64,000 bases of DNA from Natrialba taiwanensis DSM 12281 (GCF_000337595.1 NZ_AOIL01000050.1:73588-137587); one strand, 5' to 3'; counted from the first letter of the stretch, positions 44,249 to 54,078 are shown. Numbers and translations are program-made. The notes: generated by a model not told the origin, from the sequence alone.

Positions 44249-44929
44249 TTAGGCGGTCTCGAAGCCGCGCAATACGCCCTGTCCGTCCGTCGGGCCGACA
44301 TCGGGCAACGTCGCGCGCTCCGGATGTGGCATCAAGACGGCGACCGTCTCGCGCTCGCCGAGGATGCCCGCGATGTTGTGCTTCGACCCGTTCGGATTCG
44401 CGTCGGCGCTCGGTTCGCCGTTCTCGTCGCAGTACCGAAAGAGCACGCGGCCGTCGTTCTCGAGTTCAGTCAGTCGTTCCTCGCCGATCTCGTAGCGGCC
44501 CTCGCCGTGGGCGATGGGGATCTCGATGACCTCGCCTTCGTCGTAGGCGGCGGTCCAGGGGGTGTCGTCGCGTTCGACGCGGAGGTGGACGTGTTCACAC
44601 TGGAAGCGGGCGCTCTCGTTGGTCGTGAACGCGCCGTCGGTGAGGCCGGTCTCGCAGCCGATCTGTGCACCGTTGCAGACGCCGAGGATGGGCGTGCCGT
44701 CGGCGGCGGCCTCGCGGACCGCGGACACGATCGGAGAGCGGGCGGCCATCGCGCCGGCGCGGAGGTAGTCGCCGTAGGAGAAGCCGCCGGGGAGGACGAT
44801 ACCCGACGTGTCCGCAGGGAGACCGTCCTCGTGCCAGACGATTTCGGCGTCGATACCGAGGTGCGTGAGCGCGCGCTCGGCGTCGCGATCGCAGTTCGAA
44901 CCGCCGAATCGGATGATCGAGACCGTCAC
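44249..44929 (-). CDS. purQ: Phosphoribosylformylglycinamidine synthase subunit PurQ
   Basis: PurQ is the glutaminase subunit of FGAM synthase, releasing ammonia for the fourth step of purine synthesis. The 226-residue class-I amidotransferase starts at GTG (reads VTVSIIRFGGSNCDRD). It has LPGGFSYGDYLRAG, the nucleophile Cys in ILGVCNGAQIG, and the His/Glu pair in MPHPERA. It follows purS by 60 bases on the same strand; purL is not in the window. Confidence 0.93.
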   Translation of the reverse strand: MTVSIIRFGGSNCDRDAERALTHLGIDAEIVWHEDGLPADTSGIVLPGGFSYGDYLRAGAMAARSPIVSAVREAAADGTPILGVCNGAQIGCETGLTDGAFTTNESARFQCEHVHLRVERDDTPWTAAYDEGEVIEIPIAHGEGRYEIGEERLTELENDGRVLFRYCDENGEPSADANPNGSKHNIAGILGERETVAVLMPHPERATLPDVGPTDGQGVLRGFETA

Positions 44930-44988
44930 AGTTGCCACCCCGAAGTGGTGCGACCGACGGGTTCGAGCAGCGTGATTGGGACGGACAT

Positions 44989-45240
44989 CTACCGGTCGTC
45001 GACCTCCACGTCGTAGTCGTGGATGGTCGGGTTCGCGAGTAGTCGTTCCGCCATGTCCTCCGCGCGCTCGCGGGCGGCCGCGGTCGAGTCGGCTTCGAGA
45101 TCGACTTCGAAGCGGTCGGCCGAGCGCAGCGCTTCGAGTTCGAAACCGAGCCGTTCGAGGGCCTGTTTGGTGGTTTCGGCCTCGGGATCGAGGACGCCGT
45201 GTTTGAGTCGAACCGTCACCGTGGCGGTGTAGGCGGTCAT
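44989..45240 (-). CDS. purS: Phosphoribosylformylglycinamidine synthase subunit PurS
   Basis: PurS is the small subunit that bridges PurQ and PurL. The 83-residue protein starts MTAYTATVTVRLKHGVLDPE and contains ALERLGFELEALRSADRFEV and ANPTIHDYDVEV, all family hallmarks. The Met at 45240 matches the usual start; an upstream reading is unlikely. It is first in the purS-purQ operon. Confidence 0.94.
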   Translation of the reverse strand: MTAYTATVTVRLKHGVLDPEAETTKQALERLGFELEALRSADRFEVDLEADSTAAARERAEDMAERLLANPTIHDYDVEVDDR

Positions 45241-45424
45241 CACCTGAAACCCCGTAACCGTGCTCAAAAACGCTTTCGGCTTCGCTACGCAATACACGTT
45301 TGTGGATAGGTATTACAGCGAGGGGGCCGAGCAGTCACGGCAAGTCCGGTTTCTGGGATAGAACGAGGGATCGCTATCGTGTTGAAACGCCTATCTTTTT
45401 TGTTTGGAAAGGGAAGACAACCGT

Positions 45425-45913
45425 ATGACCACGGATCGGCCGGTGATCCACGTTTCCACGCTCGCGTTCACCCTCGCCTCACTGGTGCTTTCCCTGGGCC
45501 TGCTTACACTGGCCGTGATCGACGTCGGCCTCGCGATCGTCGTCATTATCTTTGCGTTCATTTTCGGCGGTAATCTTCTCGGACACATCACGACGGCACT
45601 GGCCGACGAGGTGACGAGTTCAGTCGACGAGACGAAACCGAACGACACGGCTGCCGATTCCCTCGAAACGCTGCGAGCGCGGTACGCAAGCGGCGACCTC
45701 TCGGACGCCGAATTTGAGCGGAGACTCGAGACCCTCGTCGAGACGGAGACCGAGACCGATGCCGCTCGGTACCTCGCTGATCAGTCCCGGCAAGACGATC
45801 GCGGCCGCCCTCCGTTCGATTCTGCGGCCGAACGCGATGGTGGCACTGCCCGGGAGGATGGGGTCGACGCTACTCGCGACCGTGACCCCGACCCCGAGCG
45901 GTCGATCGAGTGA
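45425..45913 (+). CDS. SHOCT-domain membrane protein
   Basis: A 162-residue protein with two hydrophobic segments (LAFTLASLVLSLGLLTLAV and IVVIIFAFIFGGNLLG), then a SHOCT motif (SLETLRARYASGDLSDAEFE) and a disordered Asp/Arg-rich tail. SHOCT segments are short oligomerisation motifs; the role is unknown. GGGAAG precedes the ATG. A TTG seven codons upstream is in frame but less likely as start. Confidence 0.8.
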   Translation: MTTDRPVIHVSTLAFTLASLVLSLGLLTLAVIDVGLAIVVIIFAFIFGGNLLGHITTALADEVTSSVDETKPNDTAADSLETLRARYASGDLSDAEFERRLETLVETETETDAARYLADQSRQDDRGRPPFDSAAERDGGTAREDGVDATRDRDPDPERSIE

Positions 45914-46065
45914 TGCCGCTAGCGGTCCCGTCCTCGTGAGACCGCAATGGTGGTATCGAATCTCTCGCAGAGACAGCCACGGAAAGCAGGACTTTTAGCC
46001 GCCCGTAGACTGAGATGCGTACTGATACTAATGTCCCGACATACGCTCGAGCGGAGGTGGCCACG

Positions 46066-47034
46066 ATGACGACCGACGTGACCGAAATTACGGTGATTGG
46101 AGACGACGACACCGGGCTCGTCGCCCGGGTGACGAGCCTTCTGTTCGAGCGCGGGATCAACATCGAAGACCTCGATCAGGCGGTTCGAGACGGCGTCTTC
46201 CGGATGTCCCTCGCCGTCGATACGAGCGAGATGGTCTGTACGGAGGAAACGCTTCGCGAGGACCTGCACGAACTCGGCGACGACCTCGGCCTTGACGTGC
46301 AGGTTCGCTTCCCCGCGGACCGCGAGACCCAGGAAATCGCCGTTCTCGGGACGAAGGAGAGCCACTGTCTCGAAGCCCTGTTCGAAGCCTGGGCCAACGA
46401 CGAACTCGGTGCCGACATCGGGGTCGTCATCGGCAACCACGACGATCTCCAGCCGCTCGCCGAGCACTACGGGGTCCCGTTCCACGACATCGGCGACGAG
46501 AAGGGCCAGCAAAACGAGGAGCAACTCATCGACCTCCTCGCGGAGTACGACGCCGACCTCATCGTCCTCGCACGCTACATGCGCATCCTGAGTCCGAACG
46601 TCGTCTTCCGCTACGAGGACCGGATCATCAACGTCCACCCCTCGTTGCTGCCCGCGTTCCCCGGCGCAGAGGCCTACCGCCAGGCCGTCGAAGAGGGCGT
46701 CCGCGTCGCCGGTGTGACCGCCCACTACGTCACGACGGACCTCGATCAGGGTCCGATCATCACCCAGCGCGCCTTCGACGTGCCCGACGACGCCGACATC
46801 GAGGAGATGAAACGGCGCGGCCAGCCGCTCGAAGCCGACGCCCTCCTCGAAGCGGTCAAACTCCACCTCAACGGCGATGTCTCCGTCCACCGCGGCCGAA
46901 CGACGGTCCGCGAAAACGGAACCGGGTACCAGCTGGGCCTGCCATCGAAAATCGACGATGTCACCCCCGACCGCCCCGTCGACGGCATCGGCAGTGCAGT
47001 CGCAGACGACCACTCCGGCACCCACGAATCCTGA
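46066..47034 (+). CDS. purU: Formyltetrahydrofolate deformylase (PurU-type)
   Basis: PurU hydrolyses 10-formyltetrahydrofolate to formate and tetrahydrofolate. The 322-residue protein has an N-terminal ACT domain (EITVIGDDDTGLVARVTSLL) and a formyltransferase-fold domain with GVVIGNHDDLQPLAEHYGVP, the His in INVHPSLLPAFPGAEAY, and VTTDLDQGPIITQ. GGAGGTG nine bases before the ATG is a strong ribosome binding site and decides the start over one 17 codons upstream. The about 50 residues after the usual domain end are extra (DVSVHRGRTTV to the stop). Its formate could supply purine synthesis. Confidence 0.9.
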   Translation: MTTDVTEITVIGDDDTGLVARVTSLLFERGINIEDLDQAVRDGVFRMSLAVDTSEMVCTEETLREDLHELGDDLGLDVQVRFPADRETQEIAVLGTKESHCLEALFEAWANDELGADIGVVIGNHDDLQPLAEHYGVPFHDIGDEKGQQNEEQLIDLLAEYDADLIVLARYMRILSPNVVFRYEDRIINVHPSLLPAFPGAEAYRQAVEEGVRVAGVTAHYVTTDLDQGPIITQRAFDVPDDADIEEMKRRGQPLEADALLEAVKLHLNGDVSVHRGRTTVRENGTGYQLGLPSKIDDVTPDRPVDGIGSAVADDHSGTHES

Positions 47035-47144
47035 CCGACACGCAGTAGCGGATCGTTCGGTAATTTTGAATTCTAGTTTCCGAATTCGAGTCCGCTCACC
47101 TACTTTCCGAAACGTTCATCTACTCGACGGACGGATTTGATACT

Positions 47145-47318
47145 ATGTCTCCCGGAACGGAGCCGGTCGGCCGGCAACGGGCTCTCGATTGCGATGTCGT
47201 CGCCGCAATCGACGAGTTCGACGGCGAGCCACACTACATCATCGCCGATATTTCGCGGGATGAAGCCTGGCTCTCGATCGCTGAACCCGACGCCGAACCG
47301 CTCGAGGCGTGGCGATAG
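47145..47318 (+). CDS. DUF7556-type small protein
   Basis: A 57-residue acidic protein: MSPGTEPVGRQRALDCDVVA, then DEFDGEPHYIIADISRDEAW and LSIAEPDAEPLEAWR. It matches short conserved haloarchaeal proteins that I recall as DUF7556. No function is known. It lies between purU and the convergent small membrane protein. Confidence 0.65.
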   Translation: MSPGTEPVGRQRALDCDVVAAIDEFDGEPHYIIADISRDEAWLSIAEPDAEPLEAWR

Positions 47319-47501
47319 GGTCATTTGAACGACGACCGACACTCGCTTTGACGCTGCCGGTTCCGGCGTTTGCTGACTGAACTCGAGACCAAAGACAGCG
47401 GCTGTGAAACGATTTTACTTATAACTACGACACTATCGACGACAGCGACTGCGACACCGCTAACGAAAAACAACTACCGATACGCCCGGACTCCGAGACG
47501 C

Positions 47502-47708
47502 TCAATCTGCGTCCGTCGGCTCGATGGAGGGTCCGCCCTGTGCGGACGAAACAACTCGATCCGTCCACGAATTGGAGACGACCGGAGCCAACGCGAGGAC
47601 GACCATGGTCGCGACGAAGACGGTCAGCATAACGCCAGCGACGATAGTGAACCCGATAACAGGGTCAAACGGGACGATACTCGAAACGATACTCGTGGGA
47701 ACCGTCAT
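47502..47708 (-). CDS. Small single-pass or two-pass membrane protein
   Basis: A 68-residue protein with one long hydrophobic stretch (PVIGFTIVAGVMLTVFVATM, extended by VVLALAPVV) and a polar C-terminal tail. It lies 74 bases after the purC stop on the same strand. No family is recognised. Hydrophobicity and acidic tail argue for a real gene. Confidence 0.55.
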   Translation of the reverse strand: MTVPTSIVSSIVPFDPVIGFTIVAGVMLTVFVATMVVLALAPVVSNSWTDRVVSSAQGGPSIEPTDAD

Positions 47709-47782
47709 GTGAGGTCGTGCTGCACTCGGGACCCGTCGAATATGAGCGTTACTTTCTGTACCGGGATGTTGATCGCAGCAAG

Positions 47783-48811
47783 TTACAGCCGGCGGACGGC
47801 ACCGATCGCCGACGAGAGCGGCGGGGCATCGAAGAGTTCCTGTCCAGTGTAGGTGTTTGCGCCTGCACAGTACATGTCCCGGGCAGTTTCGAGAACACCG
47901 TCGTCGAGCGATTCCGGCTCACGAGTGCACAGTGCCTTCCAGTCGGCGACACCATCCTGTTTTGCCTCGGCCTTTGCAGTCTCGACGGCCTGCACCCACT
48001 CCGGCTGGGTGCGCTTGTGGTACTGGCGGAGCACTTCCTTCGAGAGCTGTGTCCCCTCGTAACTGAACCGGTTCTCGTCGAACGTGCCGACGACGTCTGC
48101 AACGCGAATCTCCCCGTCGTAGTAGAGACACTCGATCTTGCCGTCCTGGTGGTCGAGTCCGGCCGAGTCAGCCTGGTCGGTGATGATCCGGTTGACCTCG
48201 CGTGCGAGTTCAGCGAGCGCGTCGATGTCGGCGCGGCCGGCGATCGCGTCGGCTTCCGCGCGGTCGAGGTAGCGGTCGCTCTCCTCGTACTTCGTGGAGA
48301 ACTCGACGATCGGGTCGTCGAGGTCGACGGGGTCGTCGGGCCAGGTGTCGAACGCGAGGCCGTGATCGGCTGGCTCGGTGCGGCTGCGAAGGCTGGAGCC
48401 GATCGGGACCTCGTTGCGGAAGACGATCTCGAGCGGAATGAGGTAATTCGTGCCGGCGGCGTCATGGTAGTGGTCGTAGTCGTATTCGCGACCGTCGTTC
48501 GGGAGGTCGGGGACCTGGGTGAGGTCGATGGCCATCTGCCAGGGTGGGCGAGAGGCATCCTCGAGCGGGACGACCTCGCCGTTCTCGACAACACCGCGGT
48601 AGTGCGTCGGGACGCCCTCGGACTCGAGCAGTTCGAAGTTGAACGCGCCCATCGTACAGAGACTCGCGCCCTTTTCGGGGATTTGATCGGGCATCTTCCC
48701 CCAGTCGAAGACGGAGTAGTCGTCGGTGAAGACGAACGACCCGCGGCCGAGTTCGGTATCGGTTGCCGCGTCGTTGATCTGGAACTCTTTAACGCTCGTC
48801 ACGCTCGCCAC
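47783..48811 (-). CDS. purC: SAICAR synthase (PurC), haloarchaeal type
   Basis: PurC joins aspartate to CAIR in purine synthesis. The 342-residue protein has [42 protein letters not shown], the ATP-binding [20 protein letters not shown] and the end [13 protein letters not shown]. Haloarchaeal PurC is longer than the bacterial enzyme, as here. It is divergent from cofH and therefore shares an upstream region with it. Confidence 0.93.
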   Translation of the reverse strand: MASVTSVKEFQINDAATDTELGRGSFVFTDDYSVFDWGKMPDQIPEKGASLCTMGAFNFELLESEGVPTHYRGVVENGEVVPLEDASRPPWQMAIDLTQVPDLPNDGREYDYDHYHDAAGTNYLIPLEIVFRNEVPIGSSLRSRTEPADHGLAFDTWPDDPVDLDDPIVEFSTKYEESDRYLDRAEADAIAGRADIDALAELAREVNRIITDQADSAGLDHQDGKIECLYYDGEIRVADVVGTFDENRFSYEGTQLSKEVLRQYHKRTQPEWVQAVETAKAEAKQDGVADWKALCTREPESLDDGVLETARDMYCAGANTYTGQELFDAPPLSSAIGAVRRL

Positions 48812-49012
48812 CTCGTACGGGCATGGAGCCGGTCACCGTCGTCCATACCTCAGTTGCCGGGACGGTGGGTCAAGAAGGTTTCAATATCGCTTGCCAGCCG
48901 TCCGAGGCGAAAAGCGGCGAGAGGTGTCGAGTGACGGAAGAAGGCGGTCAGTTCGGCGGCGGGTTGACCGGTTCCATCACGTTTTTCTCGCTGTGTGCGT
49001 ATCGTTACCTCG

Positions 49013-50386
49013 ATGGAGCGCCCGGTGACCGAGGCTGATCTCACGTTCGAGCACGTTCCCGAGACCGACCAGGCGTTCGAGAACGCACTCGAGAAGGCAC
49101 GGACAGGCGAGCGACTGACGGTCGACGACGCGATCGAGTTGCTCACGACAGGGACGGATACCGACGGTATCGACGACGCGCGCAAGGAACAGGTGCTCGA
49201 GGCGGCGGATCACCGTCGAGCGGATGTCGTCGGCGAGGAAGTAACCTTCGTCGCGAATCTGAACAACAACGTCACGACGGCCTGTAACGTGGGCTGTCTG
49301 TTCTGTAACTTCAAGGACGCCGCACATACGTTCGAACGCGAGACGGCGGTCCAGACGGCGGGCTTTACGAAGACGCCCGAAGAATCTCGGGAGATCGTCG
49401 CAGACGCGGTTTCGCGCGGAATCTACGAAGTCACGTCCGTCTCCGGGCTGCACCCGGCGTTCGCGCTCGACGAGGAACACCGCGAGATTCTCGAAGCCCA
49501 TCCCAATCCAAAGGAGATCAACTATAAGCCCCCCGAGCGCTACGAGACCGATCCCGAAACCTACGCGGCGCAACTCGAGGCGATGAGCGTCGACGGCGTC
49601 CACGTCCACTCGATGACGCCGGAAGAGGGATACCACGCCAAGCGCGGCACGGACTGGTCCTACGAGGACGTGTACGGCCGACTCGCCGAGGCCGGCCTCG
49701 ACACCGTTCCCGGGACCGCCGCCGAAATCCTCGTCGACGAAGTGCGAGACGTGATCTGCCCGGGAAAGATCACCACCGACGGCTGGCTCGAAGCGATGGA
49801 GGCCGCGGCGAACGTCGGCCTCGGCCTCACGGCGACGATCATGTACGGCCACGTCGAGAACGAGGCCCACCGGGCGATGCACCTTCAGCGAGTTCGCGAA
49901 CTCCAGGAGCGCGTCGACGGCGCGATCACGGAGTTCGTCCCGCTCTCGTTTATCCACCAGAATACGCCGCTGTTCGAACACGACGTGGTCGACAGTGGTG
50001 CCTCCCAGGCCGAAGACGAACTCATGATCGCCGTCTCGCGTCTCTTCCTCGATAATATCGACCACATCCAGTCCTCGTGGGTCAAGTACGGCGACGAAGC
50101 CGGACTCAAGATGCTTCACTGCGGCGCGGACGACTTCATGGGGACCATCCTCTCCGAGGAGATCACGAAGCGGGCCGGCGGCGAGTTCGGCGAGTTCAGA
50201 TCGGTTGCCGACTACGTCGAGTTGATCTCTTCGATCGGACGGGTGCCGGTCGAGCGGTCGACGGACTACGAGACGCGGCGGGTGGTCGATCCGGCCGCCT
50301 CGTCGTTCGGTCCTGAACTCGGGCCGAAGGCCGACGGAACGCCGCTGCTTGCCGCCGGAGAGCAACCGGTTTCGGCGGACGATTGA
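49013..50386 (+). CDS. cofH: F0 synthase subunit CofH
   Basis: CofH is the radical SAM subunit that joins 5-amino-6-ribitylaminouracil and tyrosine on the way to F0, the deazaflavin of coenzyme F420. The 457-residue protein has Cys91, Cys95 and Cys98 in CNVGCLFC, then VTSVSGLHPAFALDE, KPPERYETDPE and HVENEAHRAMHLQR. The ATG at 49013 was chosen over GTG 48995. It ends in DD-stop; the DNA coding that end is repeated downstream as a 26-bp tandem array. cofG and cofC lie 2.5-4 kb further on, on the other strand. Confidence 0.92.
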   Translation: MERPVTEADLTFEHVPETDQAFENALEKARTGERLTVDDAIELLTTGTDTDGIDDARKEQVLEAADHRRADVVGEEVTFVANLNNNVTTACNVGCLFCNFKDAAHTFERETAVQTAGFTKTPEESREIVADAVSRGIYEVTSVSGLHPAFALDEEHREILEAHPNPKEINYKPPERYETDPETYAAQLEAMSVDGVHVHSMTPEEGYHAKRGTDWSYEDVYGRLAEAGLDTVPGTAAEILVDEVRDVICPGKITTDGWLEAMEAAANVGLGLTATIMYGHVENEAHRAMHLQRVRELQERVDGAITEFVPLSFIHQNTPLFEHDVVDSGASQAEDELMIAVSRLFLDNIDHIQSSWVKYGDEAGLKMLHCGADDFMGTILSEEITKRAGGEFGEFRSVADYVELISSIGRVPVERSTDYETRRVVDPAASSFGPELGPKADGTPLLAAGEQPVSADD

Positions 50387-50481
50387 GTGGTGGATTTCTA
50401 ACGGACGACTGAGCGGTGGGTTCTGGCAGACGATTGAGTGGTAGGTTTCTGGCGGACGGTCGAACGGTGGAGTTTCAGGGG
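50378..50481 (+). repeat. 26-bp tandem repeat containing the cofH stop codon
   Basis: Four degenerate copies start GAC at 50378, 50404, 50429 and 50455 (spacing 26, 25, 26). Copies 1-3 share GACGAYTGAGYGGT, so the last codons and TGA of cofH are repeated twice more; copy 4 has CGA instead of TGA. The rest of the 50387-50690 gap holds only the sppA promoter. Confidence 0.85.
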
Positions 50482-50652
50482 CGGAAAACGCTCGGCAGGG
50501 TCTTTTATACTATCGTTCGACGGACTAGCTGCCAGCGACGACTGGGGGAGTCGGATCGGCAGTCGTGACGAACCGGTGTGGTGACCGTCCGACGGTCACT
50601 ATCGCCGATAGCATTGCCTCCATCTATAAATTACTGTGTGGAAAACAAGGAA

Positions 50653-50664
50653 TTTTTATATATT
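50653..50664 (+). promoter_or_regulatory. TATA box of the sppA operon
   Basis: TTTTTATATATT is centred about 32 bases before the ATG at 50691, predicting a start of transcription near 50684 with a very short leader. It is the clearest TATA box in the window. Confidence 0.65.
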
Positions 50665-50690
50665 CAGTAACGAGAGTCATCCACACTGAA

Positions 50691-51692
50691 ATGACAGGAA
50701 TACTCACTGCCGTCCGAGAGCTACTCGGGACGATCGCACGGTCGTACGTGACCGTCGTCGTCGCTGCCCTCCTCATCGGTGCTGCAGTCGCGCCGATCGC
50801 CTGGGGGGCCACGAGCGGCCCGGATGGCTCCGTTGCGGTCATCGAAGTCGACCAGTCGATTACCGAGGCATCCGCCGACGAAATCGCAGCTGATCTCGAG
50901 ACGGCCCGTGAGAACAGTTCGATTGATGCGGTTGTTCTCAAGATCGATAGCCCCGGTGGCGGCGTTACCGCGAGCGAACGCCTCTATCTCGCTGTCGAGC
51001 GCACCGCCGAAGAAATGCCCGTCATCGCCAGCATCCAGTCGATGGGTGCCTCCGGCGCGTACTACATGAGCGCCCCGACGGACGACATCTACGTCTCCCC
51101 GAGTTCGACCGTCGGCAGCATCGGCGTCCGCGCAACCTACACCGATAGCTCGGCCGCGAACGAGATCACAACCGGTCCCGACAAGGGAACCATGAGCGAG
51201 ACGCAGGTCAAAGAACAGACCGAACTGATGAAACAGACGTTCCTCGGCTCGGTCCTCGAACACCGCGGCGACGACCTCTCGCTTTCCGAAACTGAACTCT
51301 CCTACGCGAAGGTCTACACCGGTACCGAGGCCGTCGACAACGGGCTCGCAGACGAAATCGGTGATACCGAAGTCGCAGTGGGCGAGGCCGCGGATCGCGC
51401 CGGACTCGGCGACTACGAAACCGTCGAGATGGAACGGAGTTCGTCACTCGGCACCGGAATCCTCTTCGAGGGCGACGACAGCGGCGGCGAAACCGCCGCA
51501 ACCGGGCCCCACCACCACCCGCAGACGTTCGGCCAGTACGGCGACGTGTCCACACCCGCGTTCCTCGCGCTTTGGGGGAGCGTCGACGGCGAGACTGTCA
51601 TCGCCGAGACTGGTGGCGAACGCACCGCAGCCACCACGACAGGATCGGCACCATCACTGGGAGCGGCCCCACAGGGAGGTGCCTCGCCATGA
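50691..51692 (+). CDS. sppA: Signal peptide peptidase SppA (S49 serine protease)
   Basis: SppA degrades cleaved signal peptides and membrane fragments. The 333-residue protein has an N-terminal membrane anchor (SYVTVVVAALLIGAAVAPIA), then IDAVVLKIDSPGGGVTASER, the nucleophile Ser in SMGASGAYYMSAP, SSTVGSIGVR and YAKVYTGTEAVDNGLADEIG. The start MTGILTAVRELLG follows the TATA box; a longer reading upstream is not supported. After the protease domain come about 90 Gly/Ala/Thr-rich residues. It overlaps the next gene by four bases. Confidence 0.9.
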   Translation: MTGILTAVRELLGTIARSYVTVVVAALLIGAAVAPIAWGATSGPDGSVAVIEVDQSITEASADEIAADLETARENSSIDAVVLKIDSPGGGVTASERLYLAVERTAEEMPVIASIQSMGASGAYYMSAPTDDIYVSPSSTVGSIGVRATYTDSSAANEITTGPDKGTMSETQVKEQTELMKQTFLGSVLEHRGDDLSLSETELSYAKVYTGTEAVDNGLADEIGDTEVAVGEAADRAGLGDYETVEMERSSSLGTGILFEGDDSGGETAATGPHHHPQTFGQYGDVSTPAFLALWGSVDGETVIAETGGERTAATTTGSAPSLGAAPQGGASP

Positions 51693-52723
51693 GTGCAGGC
51701 CCGCTCCGCTCGCGACTCGCGCTGTTCGTGACCGTCGTCCTCCTCACTGTCGCCGCCGTCACCGCCGCCGGCGTCGTGACCGACCAGGGACAGACGGCGA
51801 AACCGACCGTCGACCAGCCCCATTTCCAGCCCAACGCGACCACCGTCGATGAACTCGACCAGAGCGGCGAGATCGAGTTCAGTTCGACCGGGTCGAAGAC
51901 GGTACTAATCGATGTGGCTCACGGAAACGGCGTCTCGGAAGCGGATTTGCAGCCGGTCGTCTCGGCGCTGACTGCGGCCGGTCACACCGTCACGTACCAC
52001 GAGGGTGCCGGTCAGTTCGCCGACAGCCCGGACGCTGCGCTCAGGAGTGACTTGCAGGATGCGGACGCGTTCATCGTCGCGGAGCCGACGCAGCGATACA
52101 CGGCAGGCGAGGCCGACGCCGTCACGGAGTTCGCCGACGCCGGCGGCCGCGTCATGTTCGCTGCCGGGCCGAGCGGCGGTGACGTGAGCGATGTTGTCGG
52201 CGGCCTGCTCGGCGATGCCAGCGGTGCCGAAGCCGGCCAGGGCGAGTTCGCCGCGGTCACGTCGCCGCTCGGGATCGCCTACGATACCGGCTCCCTCTAC
52301 GATATGGAGTCCGTCGGCTCGAACTATCGGACGATCGATGTGACGCCGGCGTCGGAGACGGCCTTGACAGACGGAGTCGACCGGGTCGTTCTCGATAGCC
52401 CGACGGCGGTCGTCGCCGATGGAGAGACGCTCTTGGCGACGAGCGAGACGGCCGAACACGAAGAGAGTCGCCACTCGGGCGAGTTCGGCGTCGCCGTCCG
52501 AAGCGATAACGCGGTCGCGGTCGGCGACACGGGCTTTATGTCCTCGGAGACTGCTACCATCGCGGATAACGACGTCTTCATCGGGAACCTTCTGGAGTTC
52601 CTCGTCGGCGGAGAGAAGACGCCCGGTGAGCCGAACGTTCCCGACGACGCGACTGGCGGACAGGGGGCGGCCGGTGGGCAGACCGGAACGGGACAGCCCG
52701 GCGGCGCGACGATTATGCCCTAA
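51689..52723 (+). CDS. DUF4350-type secreted/membrane protein
   Basis: A 344-residue protein with an N-terminal hydrophobic signal or anchor (LALFVTVVLLTVAAVTAAGV) and a GATase-like region as in DUF4350 (TVLIDVAHGNGVSEADLQPV, DADAFIVAEPTQRYTAGEAD, GGRVMFAAGP). The C-terminus is Gly/Gln/Thr-rich without a membrane helix, and the end is TGTGQPGGATIMP. Family role is unknown, often next to MoxR or transglutaminase genes. Here it is translationally coupled to sppA (ATGA overlap), suggesting a joint role at the membrane. Confidence 0.75.
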   Translation: MSAGPLRSRLALFVTVVLLTVAAVTAAGVVTDQGQTAKPTVDQPHFQPNATTVDELDQSGEIEFSSTGSKTVLIDVAHGNGVSEADLQPVVSALTAAGHTVTYHEGAGQFADSPDAALRSDLQDADAFIVAEPTQRYTAGEADAVTEFADAGGRVMFAAGPSGGDVSDVVGGLLGDASGAEAGQGEFAAVTSPLGIAYDTGSLYDMESVGSNYRTIDVTPASETALTDGVDRVVLDSPTAVVADGETLLATSETAEHEESRHSGEFGVAVRSDNAVAVGDTGFMSSETATIADNDVFIGNLLEFLVGGEKTPGEPNVPDDATGGQGAAGGQTGTGQPGGATIMP

Positions 52724-52881
52724 ATACGTCCGGTCTTTGCGTTCTTTTATCCGCAGTCTCTCATAACGCCGGACGATCGTCAGTAAACGCCAGTGAACAC
52801 TTGATTGCGTCTCACGGATCGTCGGTCGTGGCGACGGCCGTCCGAGTGCGAACGGTGTGGAAATAATTTTGTCCGGTAGAA

Positions 52882-54078
52882 TCAGTCGTCCGTTGCCGTC
52901 GAAATCGTCGCCTCACCCCGAAGCACCGACCGATACCGCCGTCCGCCGGCATCGTCCGCCGTCAGCGCCGCCCGAATCTGCGGTGAGAGCCACTCGCGTG
53001 TCTCCGATTCAGTGCCGGCCCCATCTACACCGGTTCCCGCTGCTGGCACGCCGCTGAACTCGTCGGTGCGCAGGTCGGCCGGCAGGAATCGCTCGTATAT
53101 CGGGAGCCGTTCGCAAAGTGGAAGGTCGGCGGCGGCGGCGATGTCCTCGAGTTCTCGGAGTGCCGGCCAGGTGTAGTCGGGGTTGATGTGGTCGTCGGTG
53201 ACGGGGGAAACGCCGCCGAGGTCGTCGACGCCGCAGTCGACGAGTTCGCGGGCGGCCGTGAGGTTCGGCGGGACTTGCACGGAGATCTCCTCGGGGAGGG
53301 CGACCCGCGCCATCGCCGTGACGCGGCGCATCGTTTCGAGGTCGGGGGAGCCGTCACTCCAGCGTTCGTTGCTCACGACGGGTTGGATGATGACCTCCTG
53401 AACGTGGTCGTACCGCTCGTGCAGCTCGCGGATGGCGAGCAGACTCTCGGCGCGGTCGTGCCAGTCCTCGCCGATGCCGACGAGGATCCCGGTCGTAAAC
53501 GCCACGTCGAGTTCACCTGCGTTCGCGATCGTCCGCAGGCGCTGGCCCGGTTCCTTCTGTCGGGGGCCGCCGTGGGCGTCGACGTCGGCGGTCGTCTCGA
53601 GCATCACGCCCATACTGGCGTTGACGTCGGCGACCGTCGCCAGCTGCTCGCGGGTCTGGTCGCCGGGATTCGCGTGCGGGAGCAGCCCCTCCTCCAGGGC
53701 GACCTCGCAGGCCGCTCGCAGGTAGGTGTGAATCGAGTCGTAGCCCCATGCATCGAGCTGGTCGTGGATCTCGGTGTAGCGGTCGTCGGGATCGTCGCCG
53801 AAGGTGAACAGCGCCTCGGTACAGCCGGCGTCGGCTCCCCGTTTGCAGATGTCCCGAACCTCCTCAAGCGAGAGCAGGGAGGCCTGTCCCGGCGGATCGA
53901 AGTACGTACAGTAGGTGCAGGTGTACCGACACGCCGTCGTCAGCGGGACGAAGACGTTCCGCGAGAAACTCAGCTCCGACGGCGGTCCGACGTGATCGGG
54001 TTCGACAGCCAGCAGGTCGGTGATCGCCGCCTCATCGATCGTGAGTTCGACATCGTACTCCGCCGCCCCGGGAATCAT
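52882..54078 (-). CDS. cofG: F0 synthase subunit CofG
   Basis: CofG is the second radical SAM subunit of F0 synthase. The 398-residue protein has Cys50, Cys54 and Cys57 in TTACRYTCTYCTYF, then EALFTFGDDPDDRY, HANPGDQTREQLA, VMLETTADVDAHGGPRQKEPG-type motif, and QVPPNLTAARELVDCGVDD-type C-terminal region. The Met at MIPGAAEYDVEL was chosen over one upstream. It lies downstream of cofC on the same strand with a gap of 102 bases. With cofH at 49013, both halves of F0 synthase are present. Confidence 0.92.
   Translation of the reverse strand: MIPGAAEYDVELTIDEAAITDLLAVEPDHVGPPSELSFSRNVFVPLTTACRYTCTYCTYFDPPGQASLLSLEEVRDICKRGADAGCTEALFTFGDDPDDRYTEIHDQLDAWGYDSIHTYLRAACEVALEEGLLPHANPGDQTREQLATVADVNASMGVMLETTADVDAHGGPRQKEPGQRLRTIANAGELDVAFTTGILVGIGEDWHDRAESLLAIRELHERYDHVQEVIIQPVVSNERWSDGSPDLETMRRVTAMARVALPEEISVQVPPNLTAARELVDCGVDDLGGVSPVTDDHINPDYTWPALRELEDIAAAADLPLCERLPIYERFLPADLRTDEFSGVPAAGTGVDGAGTESETREWLSPQIRAALTADDAGGRRYRSVLRGEATISTATDD

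Noticed and set aside
47319-47501. Possible additional small gene between the DUF7556 gene and the small membrane protein
   Set aside because: The AT-richer segment contains only Thr/Arg-rich frames without a plausible start or coding bias.
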